From Tabrizicola oligotrophica (GTDB lineage: Bacteria > Pseudomonadota > Alphaproteobacteria > Rhodobacterales > Rhodobacteraceae), in contig NZ_JAAIVJ010000007.1 of assembly GCF_011008935.1 (NCBI RefSeq), positions 62,001 to 126,000 on the forward strand: a stretch of 64,000 bases of DNA. Direction: 5' to 3'. Of the stretch, positions 55,270 through 64,000 are shown one piece after another. The notes under the pieces were generated by a model. The model searched no databases and was not told where the DNA came from. It saw only the letters and a list, made by a program, of their open reading frames with translations. The position numbers were made by a program, and so were the translations under genes. Position 1 is the stretch's first letter, and each line of letters starts with the position of its first letter.

Positions 55270-57482
55270 TGCTTTGTCCCCGCCTGTGCCTTTGCCAGAT
55301 GGGCCAGCACCTGATCGCGCGGCCCGTCCACGGCAAGCTTGCCGCTTTGCAGGATCAGCGTCCGGCCAGTCAGCTGCAGGATCGGCACGCGATGGGTGGC
55401 GATGATGGCGGTGCGGCCCTGCAACCATGTGCCAAGGCGGGAAACGAGGGTGTTTTCCAAGGTCTGATCCAACGCCGAGGTCGGTTCATCCAGAAGCGCC
55501 ACGGCAGGATCCTGCAGCCAGATTCGTGCCCAGCCGATCGACTGGCGCTGGCCTACCGACAGGCCTTCACCCATCTCCTTGATCTCCAGATCAAGTCCGC
55601 GCGGGTGGTGGCGCACGAAGGGGCCAAGGCCCGCGAAATCCAGCGCCGAGAACAGCCGGTCGTCGTCGCGTTCCAGCTGCGTCAGATTGAGGTTGTCGCG
55701 CAGCGTTCCGGCGAACAGCCGCACGTCCTGCCCGAGATAGCCCACCCCCCGCCGCAGATCGCGCGGGTGCAACTGGTCAATGTCGACGCCGTCCAGGAGG
55801 ATGCGACCCCTGGTCGGTTCGTAAAGCCCGGCCAGCACGCGCAGAAGCGTCGACTTACCCGAGCCGTTCGCCCCCAGAACGGCAACGTGCTGGCCTTGCG
55901 GGATGGCAAGCCCCTGAATGTCGAGAATGGGGGCAGAGGTTTCGTCATAGCGGAATTCCAGGTTCCGCAACTCGTAGGCGCCGAGAATGCGGCTGCGGCG
56001 CAGGTAGTGGCGGCCCTCTTCCTCGTGCTGGCGGGAATTGGCGATGGCCTCCAGCCCGTCCAGCGCGGCCTTGACATTGGTCCATTTGGCAAGGGTTGCC
56101 GACAGGGCGGCCAGGGGGCCAAGCGTGCGCCCCGTCAGGATGCCGATGGCGATGATGGTGCCGACGGTGAAATCTCCGGCAAAGACCAGATAGGCCCCGA
56201 CGATCACCGCGACGACATAGGTCGCCTGCTGCACGGCGGCGGCCCAGTAGCCCAGCAACGCCGTCAGATGGCGCTGATCGGCGGAGCGGGCGGCGGACAG
56301 CGCGGAAAGCTCGGACCAGATCCGCTTGACCCGGTCCTCGCCGCGCTGGGTGGTGACGGTTTCGGCCTCGAACACCGCCTCGTAGAGCAGGCGGGCGGAT
56401 TTCTGGCTGGCGCCCTGGGTGGCGGCGGTCAGGGCGACCAACCTCTTTTGCAAGAGAAATCCCGGCAGCAGCATCAGCGCCCCGCCGATGACCAGCACCC
56501 AGACCAGATTGCCGCCGATCGAGGCGACCAGCGCAAGGAAGATCAGAAGGAAGGGCAGGTCGGCCACTGTGCCGATGGTGGAGGCGGTGAAGAATTCGCG
56601 CACCGAGGAAAACTCGCGCATGGCGGCAAAGATCTGGCTCGGAGATTTCTGGCCGGGGCCGGTCTTCATGCCCAGAAGCCTGTCCATCAGCCGCGCCTGC
56701 ACGGTCAGTTCGATGCGCTTGCCGGTGACATCCATCAGGCCCGAGCGGGCAAGTTTCAGCGCCGCTTCCAGTGCGATGGCCAAGAGCGCACCCAAGGCCA
56801 GCACCCAGAGCGTCGGCTCGGACTGATAGGGGATGACGCGGTCATAGACCTGCATCGAGAAAAGCGAGACCGAAACCGCAAGCAAGTTCGCCACAAGGCT
56901 GCCGGCGGCAACTTCAAGCATCTGACGGCGGTAGTTCCGCAACTCCGACCAGAACCAGTGCCCCTTGTCCGGGCCGATGGCATGGCGCTTTTCAAGGTCG
57001 GCCATGGTGGTCTTGGCGCGCAGGAGGCGGCCGGCATAGACTTGGGCAAAGTCACGGGTCGACACATCGGCCCGCATGTCGGGGCAGGTGGTGTCATAGA
57101 TCTGCAGGCCCGTGTCGCCTTCGGACAGCACCAGCACGATCTGACCCGAGGTCATCTCGGCCAGTGCGGGCAGGTGTTTCGCAGTCAGGCGCGGGGCGGT
57201 CTCGACGCTGGTCGTCAACCCGCAGGACCGCAGCGCGGCGGACAGCTCTGTCAGCCCGGGCCGGTCCGGGGTCGCGGCCGTCTGCAGGGTTTCCAGGATG
57301 TCGGCCACCGCGATGTCCTGCCCGGTGACGCCCGCAAAGACCGAGGCCAGCTGGGCGCGGGCCAGGGCGCGGCTGGCGTGACGGGGTTTTGCGGGAAGGT
57401 CGGCGGCGGGGCGCAGCGGGGGCTGTCCCGGCACCGCCCGGCTGGTGGCGTTGAGGTCGAAGGAGATGACCTTTTCCGTCAC
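55266..57482 (-). CDS. Type I secretion ABC exporter (LapB-like)
   Basis: 738-residue permease-ATPase. Residues about 30-160 form a C39-like domain that has no DCG catalytic motif, as in LapB-type adhesin exporters, so it probably only binds substrate. About six membrane helices follow, then the ATPase with Walker A GANGSGKST (about 530-545), signature LSVGQRQSIGWARIW (about 640) and Walker B VALLDEPTSALD. It overlaps the TolC-like gene by 4 bases and the adaptor by 4. The operon order adhesin-TolC-ABC-HlyD supports adhesin secretion. Confidence 0.93.
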   Translation of the reverse strand: MTEKVISFDLNATSRAVPGQPPLRPAADLPAKPRHASRALARAQLASVFAGVTGQDIAVADILETLQTAATPDRPGLTELSAALRSCGLTTSVETAPRLTAKHLPALAEMTSGQIVLVLSEGDTGLQIYDTTCPDMRADVSTRDFAQVYAGRLLRAKTTMADLEKRHAIGPDKGHWFWSELRNYRRQMLEVAAGSLVANLLAVSVSLFSMQVYDRVIPYQSEPTLWVLALGALLAIALEAALKLARSGLMDVTGKRIELTVQARLMDRLLGMKTGPGQKSPSQIFAAMREFSSVREFFTASTIGTVADLPFLLIFLALVASIGGNLVWVLVIGGALMLLPGFLLQKRLVALTAATQGASQKSARLLYEAVFEAETVTTQRGEDRVKRIWSELSALSAARSADQRHLTALLGYWAAAVQQATYVVAVIVGAYLVFAGDFTVGTIIAIGILTGRTLGPLAALSATLAKWTNVKAALDGLEAIANSRQHEEEGRHYLRRSRILGAYELRNLEFRYDETSAPILDIQGLAIPQGQHVAVLGANGSGKSTLLRVLAGLYEPTRGRILLDGVDIDQLHPRDLRRGVGYLGQDVRLFAGTLRDNLNLTQLERDDDRLFSALDFAGLGPFVRHHPRGLDLEIKEMGEGLSVGQRQSIGWARIWLQDPAVALLDEPTSALDQTLENTLVSRLGTWLQGRTAIIATHRVPILQLTGRTLILQSGKLAVDGPRDQVLAHLAKAQAGTKQ

Positions 57483-58804
57483 ATCCGCGCCCCATCCACC
57501 AGAACCCCGCGGTCGCGCGCGATTTCCAGTTCCAGAAGCGCGATGCTGTAGGACAACGAGACCTGATCGCGCTCCAGTCTTGCGAAGCTATCATACTGGC
57601 CGACCAGTTCCAGCAGGGTGCGGCGGCCAAGTTTGTATTGCTCGGTGAACAAGTCCAGATTGCCTTCGGTTTGCGCAAGCACGGCTGCACCCTCGGCCTG
57701 CTGGCCTTGCAGTTGGGCGATCTGGCGTTCCAGGGCGACGATGCGGCGCTCGGCGGTCTCGCCAGCTTCGGCGATCCGGCGGGCGACGACGTCCCCGGTC
57801 GCATCCAGCGCCGCCTTTTCCTCTTTGCTGCCCCATCCCAGCAGCCCCGCGCCGCCCAGACGCAAGCCGGGCTCGATGCCGTCCGACGTGAGGTCGGCAT
57901 TGGCGGTCAGGCCGGGCATCAGCCCGGCGCGGGCGATCCGGCTTTCGGCAATCGCGCGGGCGCCTTCGCCTTGCGCCTTGACCAGCGACAGCGGGGTCAT
58001 CGTGTTGCCGACCACCGAAAGGCGGTCGATGCCACGCACCCCGTCGACAGGCATCGCTGCCATGGCCGCCAGTTCCGCCGTGGCCGAGATTTCCGCCTCG
58101 CGGTCGGCGGCCTGCGTCGCCTGCATTTCGACAAGCTTCTGGGCAATGACCTGCATTTCGGAACGGTCCGACAACCCGCCCTCGACACGCTGGCGCATGA
58201 CGTCGGCAAAATCCGCCAGCCGCCCGGTGGCGCGTGCCGAAACGGCCCCCTGCGCGCGGGCGCGCTCGGCGTTGACGTAATGCGTCAGCCCGTCAAAGAC
58301 CCGCTGGTTGATGTCGCTCGACAGCGTGACGGCAGCCACCTCGACGTCGGCGGCGGCATAGGCCCGTTCGGCCTTGCGCTTGCCGTGGTCGAACAGCGCC
58401 TGTTCCAGAAGCAGGCCCGCCGCCAACCCGTTCAGAGAAGTCAGCGTCACCGCCGGCCCGAGGTTCGGCAGCCAATTCTTCGCCCGCGCCTCGGACCGCA
58501 GCCGGGCGATGCGCAGTTCCGCCGCTGCCGCGCCCGCGTCGGCTTCCAGCACCGCATCGGCCACTCTGGCGTAAGAGCCGCCCGGGGGCAGCACCGACCG
58601 TCGCGCCTGCAAGCCGGAAATCAGCGCCGAGCCGCCCTCGGCCGGCACTGTTGCCGTATCGGCGGGCCGCAGGTTCATCCGGCTGGCAAGGCCGCCCTCG
58701 CCCGCACAGCCCGTCAGCACAAGCGCCATGGCAACAAGTCCGGCCCATGGCCGGGCCGGGGGCTTTGCCCCTGTGCTGGACCCGGTGTTGCGGCCCTGTG
58801 CCAT
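57479..58804 (-). CDS. TolC-family outer-membrane channel, lipoprotein (LapE-like)
   Basis: 441-residue outer-membrane efflux protein. The lipobox ALVLTGC puts the acylated Cys at residue 33 after an unusually long N-terminal region. Coiled-coil, Ala/Glu/Arg-rich helices of the TolC type fill the rest (LRIARLRSEARAKNWLPNLG in part, and YKLGRRTLLELVGQYDSF). It would form the channel for the type I system. It starts 21 bases after the adhesin gene and overlaps the ABC gene by 4. Confidence 0.85.
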   Translation of the reverse strand: MAQGRNTGSSTGAKPPARPWAGLVAMALVLTGCAGEGGLASRMNLRPADTATVPAEGGSALISGLQARRSVLPPGGSYARVADAVLEADAGAAAAELRIARLRSEARAKNWLPNLGPAVTLTSLNGLAAGLLLEQALFDHGKRKAERAYAAADVEVAAVTLSSDINQRVFDGLTHYVNAERARAQGAVSARATGRLADFADVMRQRVEGGLSDRSEMQVIAQKLVEMQATQAADREAEISATAELAAMAAMPVDGVRGIDRLSVVGNTMTPLSLVKAQGEGARAIAESRIARAGLMPGLTANADLTSDGIEPGLRLGGAGLLGWGSKEEKAALDATGDVVARRIAEAGETAERRIVALERQIAQLQGQQAEGAAVLAQTEGNLDLFTEQYKLGRRTLLELVGQYDSFARLERDQVSLSYSIALLELEIARDRGVLVDGARM

Positions 58805-58825
58805 GCGCCTCTCTTTGCCCCGCTC

Positions 58826-61800
58826 TCAGACGCCGGTGGTATTGACGACGAGATCGTCCTCGACCAGCACCGTCGCCCCGCTGCCCAGATTGTAGAGCCT
58901 GAAGCCCGCCGGAGCGCCCGAGACCACCTCGGTCGCCCCCGCCATGTTCACCACGTCATCCGCGCCGCCCACCACGGTTAGCTGCCGGTCGGCCCCGGTC
59001 AGCGCCCGAACCTGTTCGGCGGTGATGGTCAGGGTCGCATCGGCGCCGGTCAGGTTGATCGTGCCGAAGTCAAAGCCCTCCAGCCCGTCGCGGCCCAGAT
59101 CCACCGTCACCGGCCCGGTCGAGTTGCGCAGGAACAGTGTCGAGGCCTCGTTGCCCGCCGCATCCTCGGCCCGCACCACCAGATAGCTGCCATCGGGAAT
59201 GTCGGTGTCAAAGACGGCCTGGGTATGGGCGATGCCGTTCTTGGTGATGTTGCCGACAAAGGCCGATTGCTCCACCGCCGGCCCGGTCGCGGCAACCGCG
59301 AAGTAGTCGTAGTCATTGTTGTGGCCGGCGGTCCAGACTGCCGACATGACGTTGCCTTCGCTGGTGTCCTTGGTGACGTTGGCCGCCGTCGGCGCGAGAG
59401 TGTCGAGGCGTACCGTTTCGGTGCCCAGATCGCGGGTGTTGCCCACCCAGTCCCGGGCTGAAACCTGCACCGTCATCGCCTGATCGTCGCCCGCGGGCAG
59501 GCTGGTCTTGGGAACCGTGATCGTCCAGGTGCCGTCCGCCGTGGCCGTGGTCTGGATCGCGGCGCCGCCGTTGATCCTGACCCAGACCGTCGCGTTCGCT
59601 TCAACCGTGCCGGTCAGCGCGACGCCGGCCGCCGCTTCTTCGGCGTTGATCAGGCCGTCGCCGGCAATCGCCCCGCCCGAACGGGTCAGCGGCGTGACGA
59701 CGCGGTCAATTGCGACCTCTTGGGTCAGCGTGCCCGAGGCGTTGCCATACTGGTCGCGCGCCGTTGCCGTGACCATCACCGAGGTCTGCCCCGCCGGAAT
59801 GGCCGAGGCCGGCACCTGTGCTGTCCACAGCCGGTTCGCGCCCACCGAGATCGGGGCAAGCGTCGTGTTGCCCCAGGACAGGGTTACTGTGGAATAGGGC
59901 TCCACCGTGCCCGAAAGGGTGACGCCATTCGCCGCTTCCGCCGCGTTGACGGCATCGGCGCGGGGGGCAAGGCTTGACAGGTCGTCCACCGCCGTCAGCC
60001 GGAAGTTCTGGACTTCGGTGTCAATGCGAATGGTGTGGCTGGTGGTGGCGCTGTTGCCCGCCGCATCTGTGGCCGTGACCTGCACCAGCCCGTCGCGGGT
60101 CATGCGGCCAAAGGCGCCAAAGCCGAAGGGGGCGCTCCAGTTGCCATTGGCATCGGCCGCGACAGTGACGGTCCGGCCTTCGAAGGTGACGGCCACGGTT
60201 GCCTGCGGATCGGCGGTGCCGGTCAGGGTAAAGCCTGCGGTCTCCGCCATGGTCATGCGGTCGTCGCCGCCGACCTGGCCAGGGTTCACCTCCACCTCGG
60301 CAATCGTATCGACGCGGACCTCGCGGCTGGCCGATGCGCTGTTGCCGGCGCTGTCCTGCGCGGTCACGGTGATCTGGCTCTGGGTGGACTGGATGGCGCC
60401 AAAGAGATGGGCCGGGAAATCCACCGACCAGCTGCCAGTCGCCGGATTCACGCTGGCCGGCAGCGTGTGCCCGTTCCACGACACCATGACATTGCTCGAA
60501 CCGGGTTCGGCCTGTCCGGTCACGGGGATCGGGCTGCCGTTTTCCAACGCGTTCAGCACGTCATTGCCCGCAACGGCGTTCACCGAGAGCGTCGCCGTAC
60601 TGTCGATCCTGAAGGGGAAAGAGCTGGACGAGGCATTGCCCGCCGCATCAACCGTTGACACCGTGACCTGCGCCATGCCGTCCGCCGGAACGCTGCTGGC
60701 CCCGAACGCGGCGGCCCACTGGCCATTGGCGCCGACCGTTACAGTCCGCGACACCTCGCCGATGGCCACAGTCAGAGTCGCGCCGGGCGTGGAGGTGCCG
60801 TTGACTTCGAAGCCGCCGCTCTTTTCGGACAGGTTCACCAGATTGTCGCCGCCGACCGAGGTAACGCTGATCGGGTGCGGCAGGGTGTCGATGGCGATCG
60901 ACTGGGTCAGCACGGTCTGATTGCCCAAGGCGTCGGTCGCCGTGATGGTGGCGGCAAGTTCATGATAGTCACCGCCGGAAATCTGGGCTTGCGGGAAGGT
61001 GACAGACCACAGTCCGTCGGTGCCGACCGTGGTGGTCTGGGTATGGCCGTTGATGACGACCGAGATCGACGCACCCGGCTCGCCCGTGCCGCCAAGGCCG
61101 ACGCCGTCGGCATATTCGGCAAGGTTCTCGACGTCACCTTGGGCGGTGGTGCCGAAGGTGGTCTCCACCTCGGGCGGCGTCATGTCGATGATGAAATCCG
61201 GGCCGGTCAATTCGTGTTCGGTGCCGTCAGGTTCAGTCACGACGACATGGGTGGTATGCGCACCGTCGCCGGGCAGGCCGTCTTCGGGATAGGTGACGGT
61301 CCAGGTGCCATCCTCTGCGATGGTGGTGGTCTCGGTCACGCCGCCGATGGTCACCTCGACGGTATCGCCGGGCTCGCCCGTGCCGGTGACGGTGATCGAA
61401 GGGGCATCGGTGTTCATGGTTAGCGGATCGGCGTCCTGCGCGTCGACCGCGGGCGGTGCGCGGCCGTCGTCCCCGCTCCCGCCACCACCGCCGCCGCCGA
61501 TGACAGCCGCCCCGCCGACGACTGCGGCCGCCGTGCCCAGACTGCCCGCGCCGCCCAGAAGGCCGGGGATCAGGGCTGCCATGCCCGCCGGCTCATCCGA
61601 GGCGACAACCCCGCCCGCGACCCCGTCGGCCTCGGCAAAGCGCAGGTCGTCAAGCGGGCTCCACTTTTCCCAGCCCTGCATCGGGCCGTAATCGGCAAAA
61701 AGCAGGCCATCGCCGGTTTCCGAAACGATCACCTCGGTGATCGTGCCGTTATCGGACAGGTAAAGGTGGTTCACATCGCCGGGAGCTTCGTTGAAATAGC

Positions 61801-62011
61801 CCGAGAGGACGATCTTGCGTCCATCGGCAAGCGAAATGATCAGATCGCCGCCCTGTTGTTCATATCCGACAATCGAGGCGCGCGACAGATTGAGCGATAC
61901 GCTGTCACCTGAACCAACCTGAATGAAATTGCTTTGCCCTTCGCCGGCCACACTGCCACGCTGGGAACCGCCCGCGACATCGCGGACGGCGAATTGAATC
62001 GCCGCTACCAT
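58826..62011 (-). CDS. BapA/LapA-like Ig-repeat adhesin, type I secreted
   Basis: 1061-residue surface adhesin. The N-terminal BapA prefix-like domain (about residues 1-135; ISLADGRKIVLSGYFN) is followed by a hydrophobic and Gly-rich hinge (GTAAAVVGGAAVIGGGGGGGS) and about seven Ig-like repeats of 90-100 residues, with recurring text such as VTATDAAGNSATTSHTIRID (in part) and GTGEPGDTVEVTIGG. The C-terminal 90 residues would hold the secretion signal. No RTX nonapeptides (GGxGxDxUx) are seen. ATG 62011 has GGAG upstream. It is short compared with LapA/BapA of several thousand residues. No LapD or LapG gene is in the window. Confidence 0.88.
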   Translation of the reverse strand: MVAAIQFAVRDVAGGSQRGSVAGEGQSNFIQVGSGDSVSLNLSRASIVGYEQQGGDLIISLADGRKIVLSGYFNEAPGDVNHLYLSDNGTITEVIVSETGDGLLFADYGPMQGWEKWSPLDDLRFAEADGVAGGVVASDEPAGMAALIPGLLGGAGSLGTAAAVVGGAAVIGGGGGGGSGDDGRAPPAVDAQDADPLTMNTDAPSITVTGTGEPGDTVEVTIGGVTETTTIAEDGTWTVTYPEDGLPGDGAHTTHVVVTEPDGTEHELTGPDFIIDMTPPEVETTFGTTAQGDVENLAEYADGVGLGGTGEPGASISVVINGHTQTTTVGTDGLWSVTFPQAQISGGDYHELAATITATDALGNQTVLTQSIAIDTLPHPISVTSVGGDNLVNLSEKSGGFEVNGTSTPGATLTVAIGEVSRTVTVGANGQWAAAFGASSVPADGMAQVTVSTVDAAGNASSSSFPFRIDSTATLSVNAVAGNDVLNALENGSPIPVTGQAEPGSSNVMVSWNGHTLPASVNPATGSWSVDFPAHLFGAIQSTQSQITVTAQDSAGNSASASREVRVDTIAEVEVNPGQVGGDDRMTMAETAGFTLTGTADPQATVAVTFEGRTVTVAADANGNWSAPFGFGAFGRMTRDGLVQVTATDAAGNSATTSHTIRIDTEVQNFRLTAVDDLSSLAPRADAVNAAEAANGVTLSGTVEPYSTVTLSWGNTTLAPISVGANRLWTAQVPASAIPAGQTSVMVTATARDQYGNASGTLTQEVAIDRVVTPLTRSGGAIAGDGLINAEEAAAGVALTGTVEANATVWVRINGGAAIQTTATADGTWTITVPKTSLPAGDDQAMTVQVSARDWVGNTRDLGTETVRLDTLAPTAANVTKDTSEGNVMSAVWTAGHNNDYDYFAVAATGPAVEQSAFVGNITKNGIAHTQAVFDTDIPDGSYLVVRAEDAAGNEASTLFLRNSTGPVTVDLGRDGLEGFDFGTINLTGADATLTITAEQVRALTGADRQLTVVGGADDVVNMAGATEVVSGAPAGFRLYNLGSGATVLVEDDLVVNTTGV

Positions 62012-62312
62012 GTTACTACTCCGCCTCAAACCCGGATCACTACGCCCGGAACATTGTTATAGACCCCATCTTTTGTAGGGCCGATTGCCCTCTGGCATAC
62101 GCGGGATCAAACGCGATTTCCAGCGTTTCATCCGAAATGCCGACGGTTCGTCACAATTCCCCCCAATTCCAGCCTTAATTGCGGTTTTTGCGCTACAGGG
62201 CCGGCGGGGGCATTCTACCAAAGGGCGAGGTCTGGCTTCGGGTCTTGCGCGCGGGTGGCGCGAGCCTGATTTTGCGCTTTACTGGCCGGGCAATTTCGCG
62301 CTTTCTCCGATC
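62012..62312. other. Divergent intergenic region (301 bp), adhesin / GntR regulator
   Basis: Holds the promoters of the adhesin operon and the GntR-family gene. It is less GC-rich than its flanks. I see no clear palindrome or promoter consensus. The open frame extending the regulator to 62085 is not supported by family length. Confidence 0.5.
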
Positions 62313-62963
62313 ATGGCCGGGCAGACGGAAACTCTCATCGAAACGATCATGGGCTGGATCGACCTCGGGCGGCTTCGGCCGGGGGACCCGATTGACGAGG
62401 CGGCGCTGGTGGCCGAATTCGGGGTGTCCCGTACGCCGGTCCGCGAAGCTTTGTTGCAGCTCGAGGCGGTCGGGCTGATCCGACGCCATCCACGCAAGGG
62501 GGCAACGCTGTTTCGCCCGACGCTGGAGGAGTTCCTCGCCATTCTGGAGGTGCATGCCAAGCTGGAAGGTCAGGCTGCAGGTCTGGCCGCGCGGCGGCTG
62601 TCGGTCGGCTGGGCCGAGCGGCTGGAGGCGGTGGTGGTCGCCTGCGAAGCCCATGCCGCGACAAAGGGCGACGGGGATCCCGATGGCTATTACCAGTTGA
62701 ACCTGCGCTTCCACGAAACCGTGGCGCTGGCGGCGGGCAATCCGTTCCTGACCGAGATGATCAAGACCAATGCCCGCAAGCTGCTGGCTTATTATCGCGC
62801 GCGTTACCACTATGCCGGCGCGATTGCCCAGTCGGCCCGCGAACACCGCGAGATCGCGCGCTCCATCGTCGCCCGCGACGCGACCGGGGCTGAGGCGCTG
62901 ATGCAGCGCCATGTGCAATTCGACCAGATTACCGCGATGGATCTGCTGGCGGCGCTGTCCTGA
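62313..62963 (+). CDS. GntR-family (FCD-type) transcriptional regulator
   Basis: 216-residue regulator. Winged helix-turn-helix at about residues 15-70 (EAALVAEFGVSRTPVREALL, then LIRRHPRKGATLFRP), followed by a FCD ligand-binding domain with metal-type residues (LNLRFHETVALAAGNPFL, QSAREHREIARSI). Start at 62313 matches usual length. It may control the divergent adhesin operon or a distant catabolic target; no adjacent metabolic gene points to a ligand. It converges with corA over 11 bases. Confidence 0.9.
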   Translation: MAGQTETLIETIMGWIDLGRLRPGDPIDEAALVAEFGVSRTPVREALLQLEAVGLIRRHPRKGATLFRPTLEEFLAILEVHAKLEGQAAGLAARRLSVGWAERLEAVVVACEAHAATKGDGDPDGYYQLNLRFHETVALAAGNPFLTEMIKTNARKLLAYYRARYHYAGAIAQSAREHREIARSIVARDATGAEALMQRHVQFDQITAMDLLAALS

Positions 62964-62974
62964 CCGCGCGGCGG

Positions 62975-63937
62975 TCAGAGCCAGCCCTTCCATCGGAACA
63001 CCGCCCAGGTGACGGCGGCCGATGCCACCATCAGCACGAGTGCCGCGCCATAGCCCCAGGGTTGCGCCAGTTCGGGCATGACGGCGAAATTCATGCCGTA
63101 GATGCTGGCGATCAGCGTCGGCGGCAGGAACAGCACCGAGACCAGCGACACGATCTTGACCGTCGAGTTCTGCGACAGGTCGATCGTCCCCAGCGTGGCG
63201 TCCGAGGTCAGCGCCAGCCGGCTGTCGAGAAAGTTCGCGTGCTGGTCAAGGGCGTCGATGTCGCGCAGTTCGGTCTTCAGCGCCTTGACCAGATCCTTGG
63301 ACCCGGGACGCCGGGCGATCACCGGCTCGATGTGGTTCAGCGCCCGGCCAAGCGTCAGAAGCGCCAGCCGGACCCGGCCCAGCCGCTCGCCCTGCTGTCC
63401 GATCTGGACCAGAGCCAACTGCAGCGAGGTCTGGGTCTGGTTCCGTGGCTGATAGATCAGCCGCGCCACGTCGTCGAGCGCCCGGCCCACGCCTTCGAGG
63501 TGGTCGGCAAGCCGGCCGATGATCTCCTGCACCAGCCCCGTGAACACATGGTCAGGGGTGGCGACGCCAAGCCCGCTCTTGTCGGCGCGGGCGGGAAAGG
63601 TGTCGAAGGGGCGCGGGGTGTGATGGCGCACCGTCACCAGCCTTTCAGGCTCGAGGATGAAGGTGACTGGCGCGGAAACCTGTTCATCGGCCGCATTCTG
63701 TCCCGGCACCATGACGGTCAGGTAATCCGTGCCGTTGTCGTGGTAAAGCCGGTTCGACAGTTCGATCTCCTCCATGTCCTCAAGGCTCGGGATATCCAGC
63801 CCGAGGCCCGCGAGGGTGATGGCGATGGCCATGTCGGGCTGGAACAGGTCGATCCAGACCGCCGAGGTCAGGCCTTCGCGGTCCGGCGTGCCGGTCGCGG
63901 CCAGCCGCCCGCCCTCGGCATGATAGGCGCGGATCAC
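62975..63937 (-). CDS. CorA-family magnesium/cobalt transporter
   Basis: 320-residue inner-membrane channel-type transporter. A cytoplasmic funnel domain (residues about 1-250) precedes two C-terminal helices; the selectivity motif YGMNF is at about residues 281-285 (IASIYGMNFAVMPEL), and the protein ends in the basic tail RWKGWL. Translation starts at GTG, overlapping the upstream stop (GTGA). Substrate (Mg, Co, Ni or Zn) cannot be read from sequence; ZntB-like members share this form. Confidence 0.93.
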   Translation of the reverse strand: MIRAYHAEGGRLAATGTPDREGLTSAVWIDLFQPDMAIAITLAGLGLDIPSLEDMEEIELSNRLYHDNGTDYLTVMVPGQNAADEQVSAPVTFILEPERLVTVRHHTPRPFDTFPARADKSGLGVATPDHVFTGLVQEIIGRLADHLEGVGRALDDVARLIYQPRNQTQTSLQLALVQIGQQGERLGRVRLALLTLGRALNHIEPVIARRPGSKDLVKALKTELRDIDALDQHANFLDSRLALTSDATLGTIDLSQNSTVKIVSLVSVLFLPPTLIASIYGMNFAVMPELAQPWGYGAALVLMVASAAVTWAVFRWKGWL

Positions 63938-64000
63938 GGGCAGCCGTCCATCAGCTCGACCGTGGCCCAGGTTTCAAAACAGACCCCGCCCGCCAGCGCC
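63934..64000 (-). CDS. 3' end of an unidentified gene
   Basis: The last 21 residues of a minus-strand frame (ALAGGVCFETWATVELMDGCP) end at a TGA that overlaps the corA GTG start. The 4-base overlap matches the gene packing elsewhere in the window. Too little is present to name the product. Confidence 0.4.
   Translation of the reverse strand, partial: ALAGGVCFETWATVELMDGCP

Noticed and set aside
55269-57551. 760-residue plus-strand frame opposite the ABC exporter
   Set aside because: Antisense shadow; composition dominated by Gly, Gln, His and Arg, with no recognisable motif.
58826-62029. Adhesin start at TTG 62029
   Set aside because: ATG 62011 has a better ribosome site and gives the expected prefix domain start.

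Overview
The window is about 64 kb of GC-rich DNA from an alphaproteobacterium, most likely of the Rhodobacteraceae/Paracoccaceae (Rhodobacter, Gemmobacter and Tabrizicola type). This rests on FlaF/FlbT, a separate SltF-like lytic transglycosylase, MotE, the ubiE-ubiB and dnaA-dnaN-recF-gyrB groupings, and a DddQ-like cupin. Genes are dense and often overlap by 1-4 bases (ATGA or TGATG junctions), so many are probably translationally coupled. Names come from reading motifs and context; no database search was run.

Layout. 1-6.6 kb: the end of an RND adaptor gene and its pump, then a VOC / FAD-monooxygenase / DUF2783-like operon behind a perfect 16-bp palindrome. 6.5-8.5 kb: a GntR-type LacI regulator with two operator-like sites, tRNA-Arg(CCT), and a DMSP-lyase-like cupin whose key residues have DddQ spacing. 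8.5-10 kb: a more AT-rich P-loop ATPase gene whose start codon shares a base with the gyrB stop codon. 10-22.4 kb: replication and housekeeping genes gyrB, lysE-type exporter, VOC protein, recF, dnaN, dnaA, rpsT, enoyl-CoA hydratase, mutM, ubiE and ubiB.

22.4-54 kb: a large flagellar island of about 37 genes. It carries hook, rod and ring genes (flgD, fliK, flgJ-like, flgB, flgC, fliE, flgF, flgG, flgA, flgH, flgI, flgL, flgK, flgE), flagellin with flaF and flbT, the export apparatus (fliI, fliQ, flhB, fliR, flhA, fliP, fliH- and fliJ-like), fliF, fliN, and the motor (motA, motB, motE, a large candidate motK, two fliL). I find no fliG, fliM or fliO here. It looks like the native alphaproteobacterial flagellum (Fla2 type of Cereibacter sphaeroides). 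Four intergenic regions carry TTAN-N7-TTAN motifs of CtrA-box geometry, which would suit CtrA control, but this is inference.

54-62 kb: a type I secretion set (HlyD adaptor, ABC exporter with a C39-like domain lacking the catalytic motif, TolC-like lipoprotein) with its probable substrate, a 1061-residue BapA/LapA-like adhesin. 62.3-64 kb: a GntR/FCD regulator, a CorA transporter and the end of one more gene. Motility and adhesion genes are thus adjacent on one strand.

The most notable loci are the AT-rich ATPase behind gyrB, the periplasmic motor accessory genes, the flagellar island without switch genes, and the adhesin/T1SS block joined to motB. I found no CRISPR array, insertion sequence or prophage.
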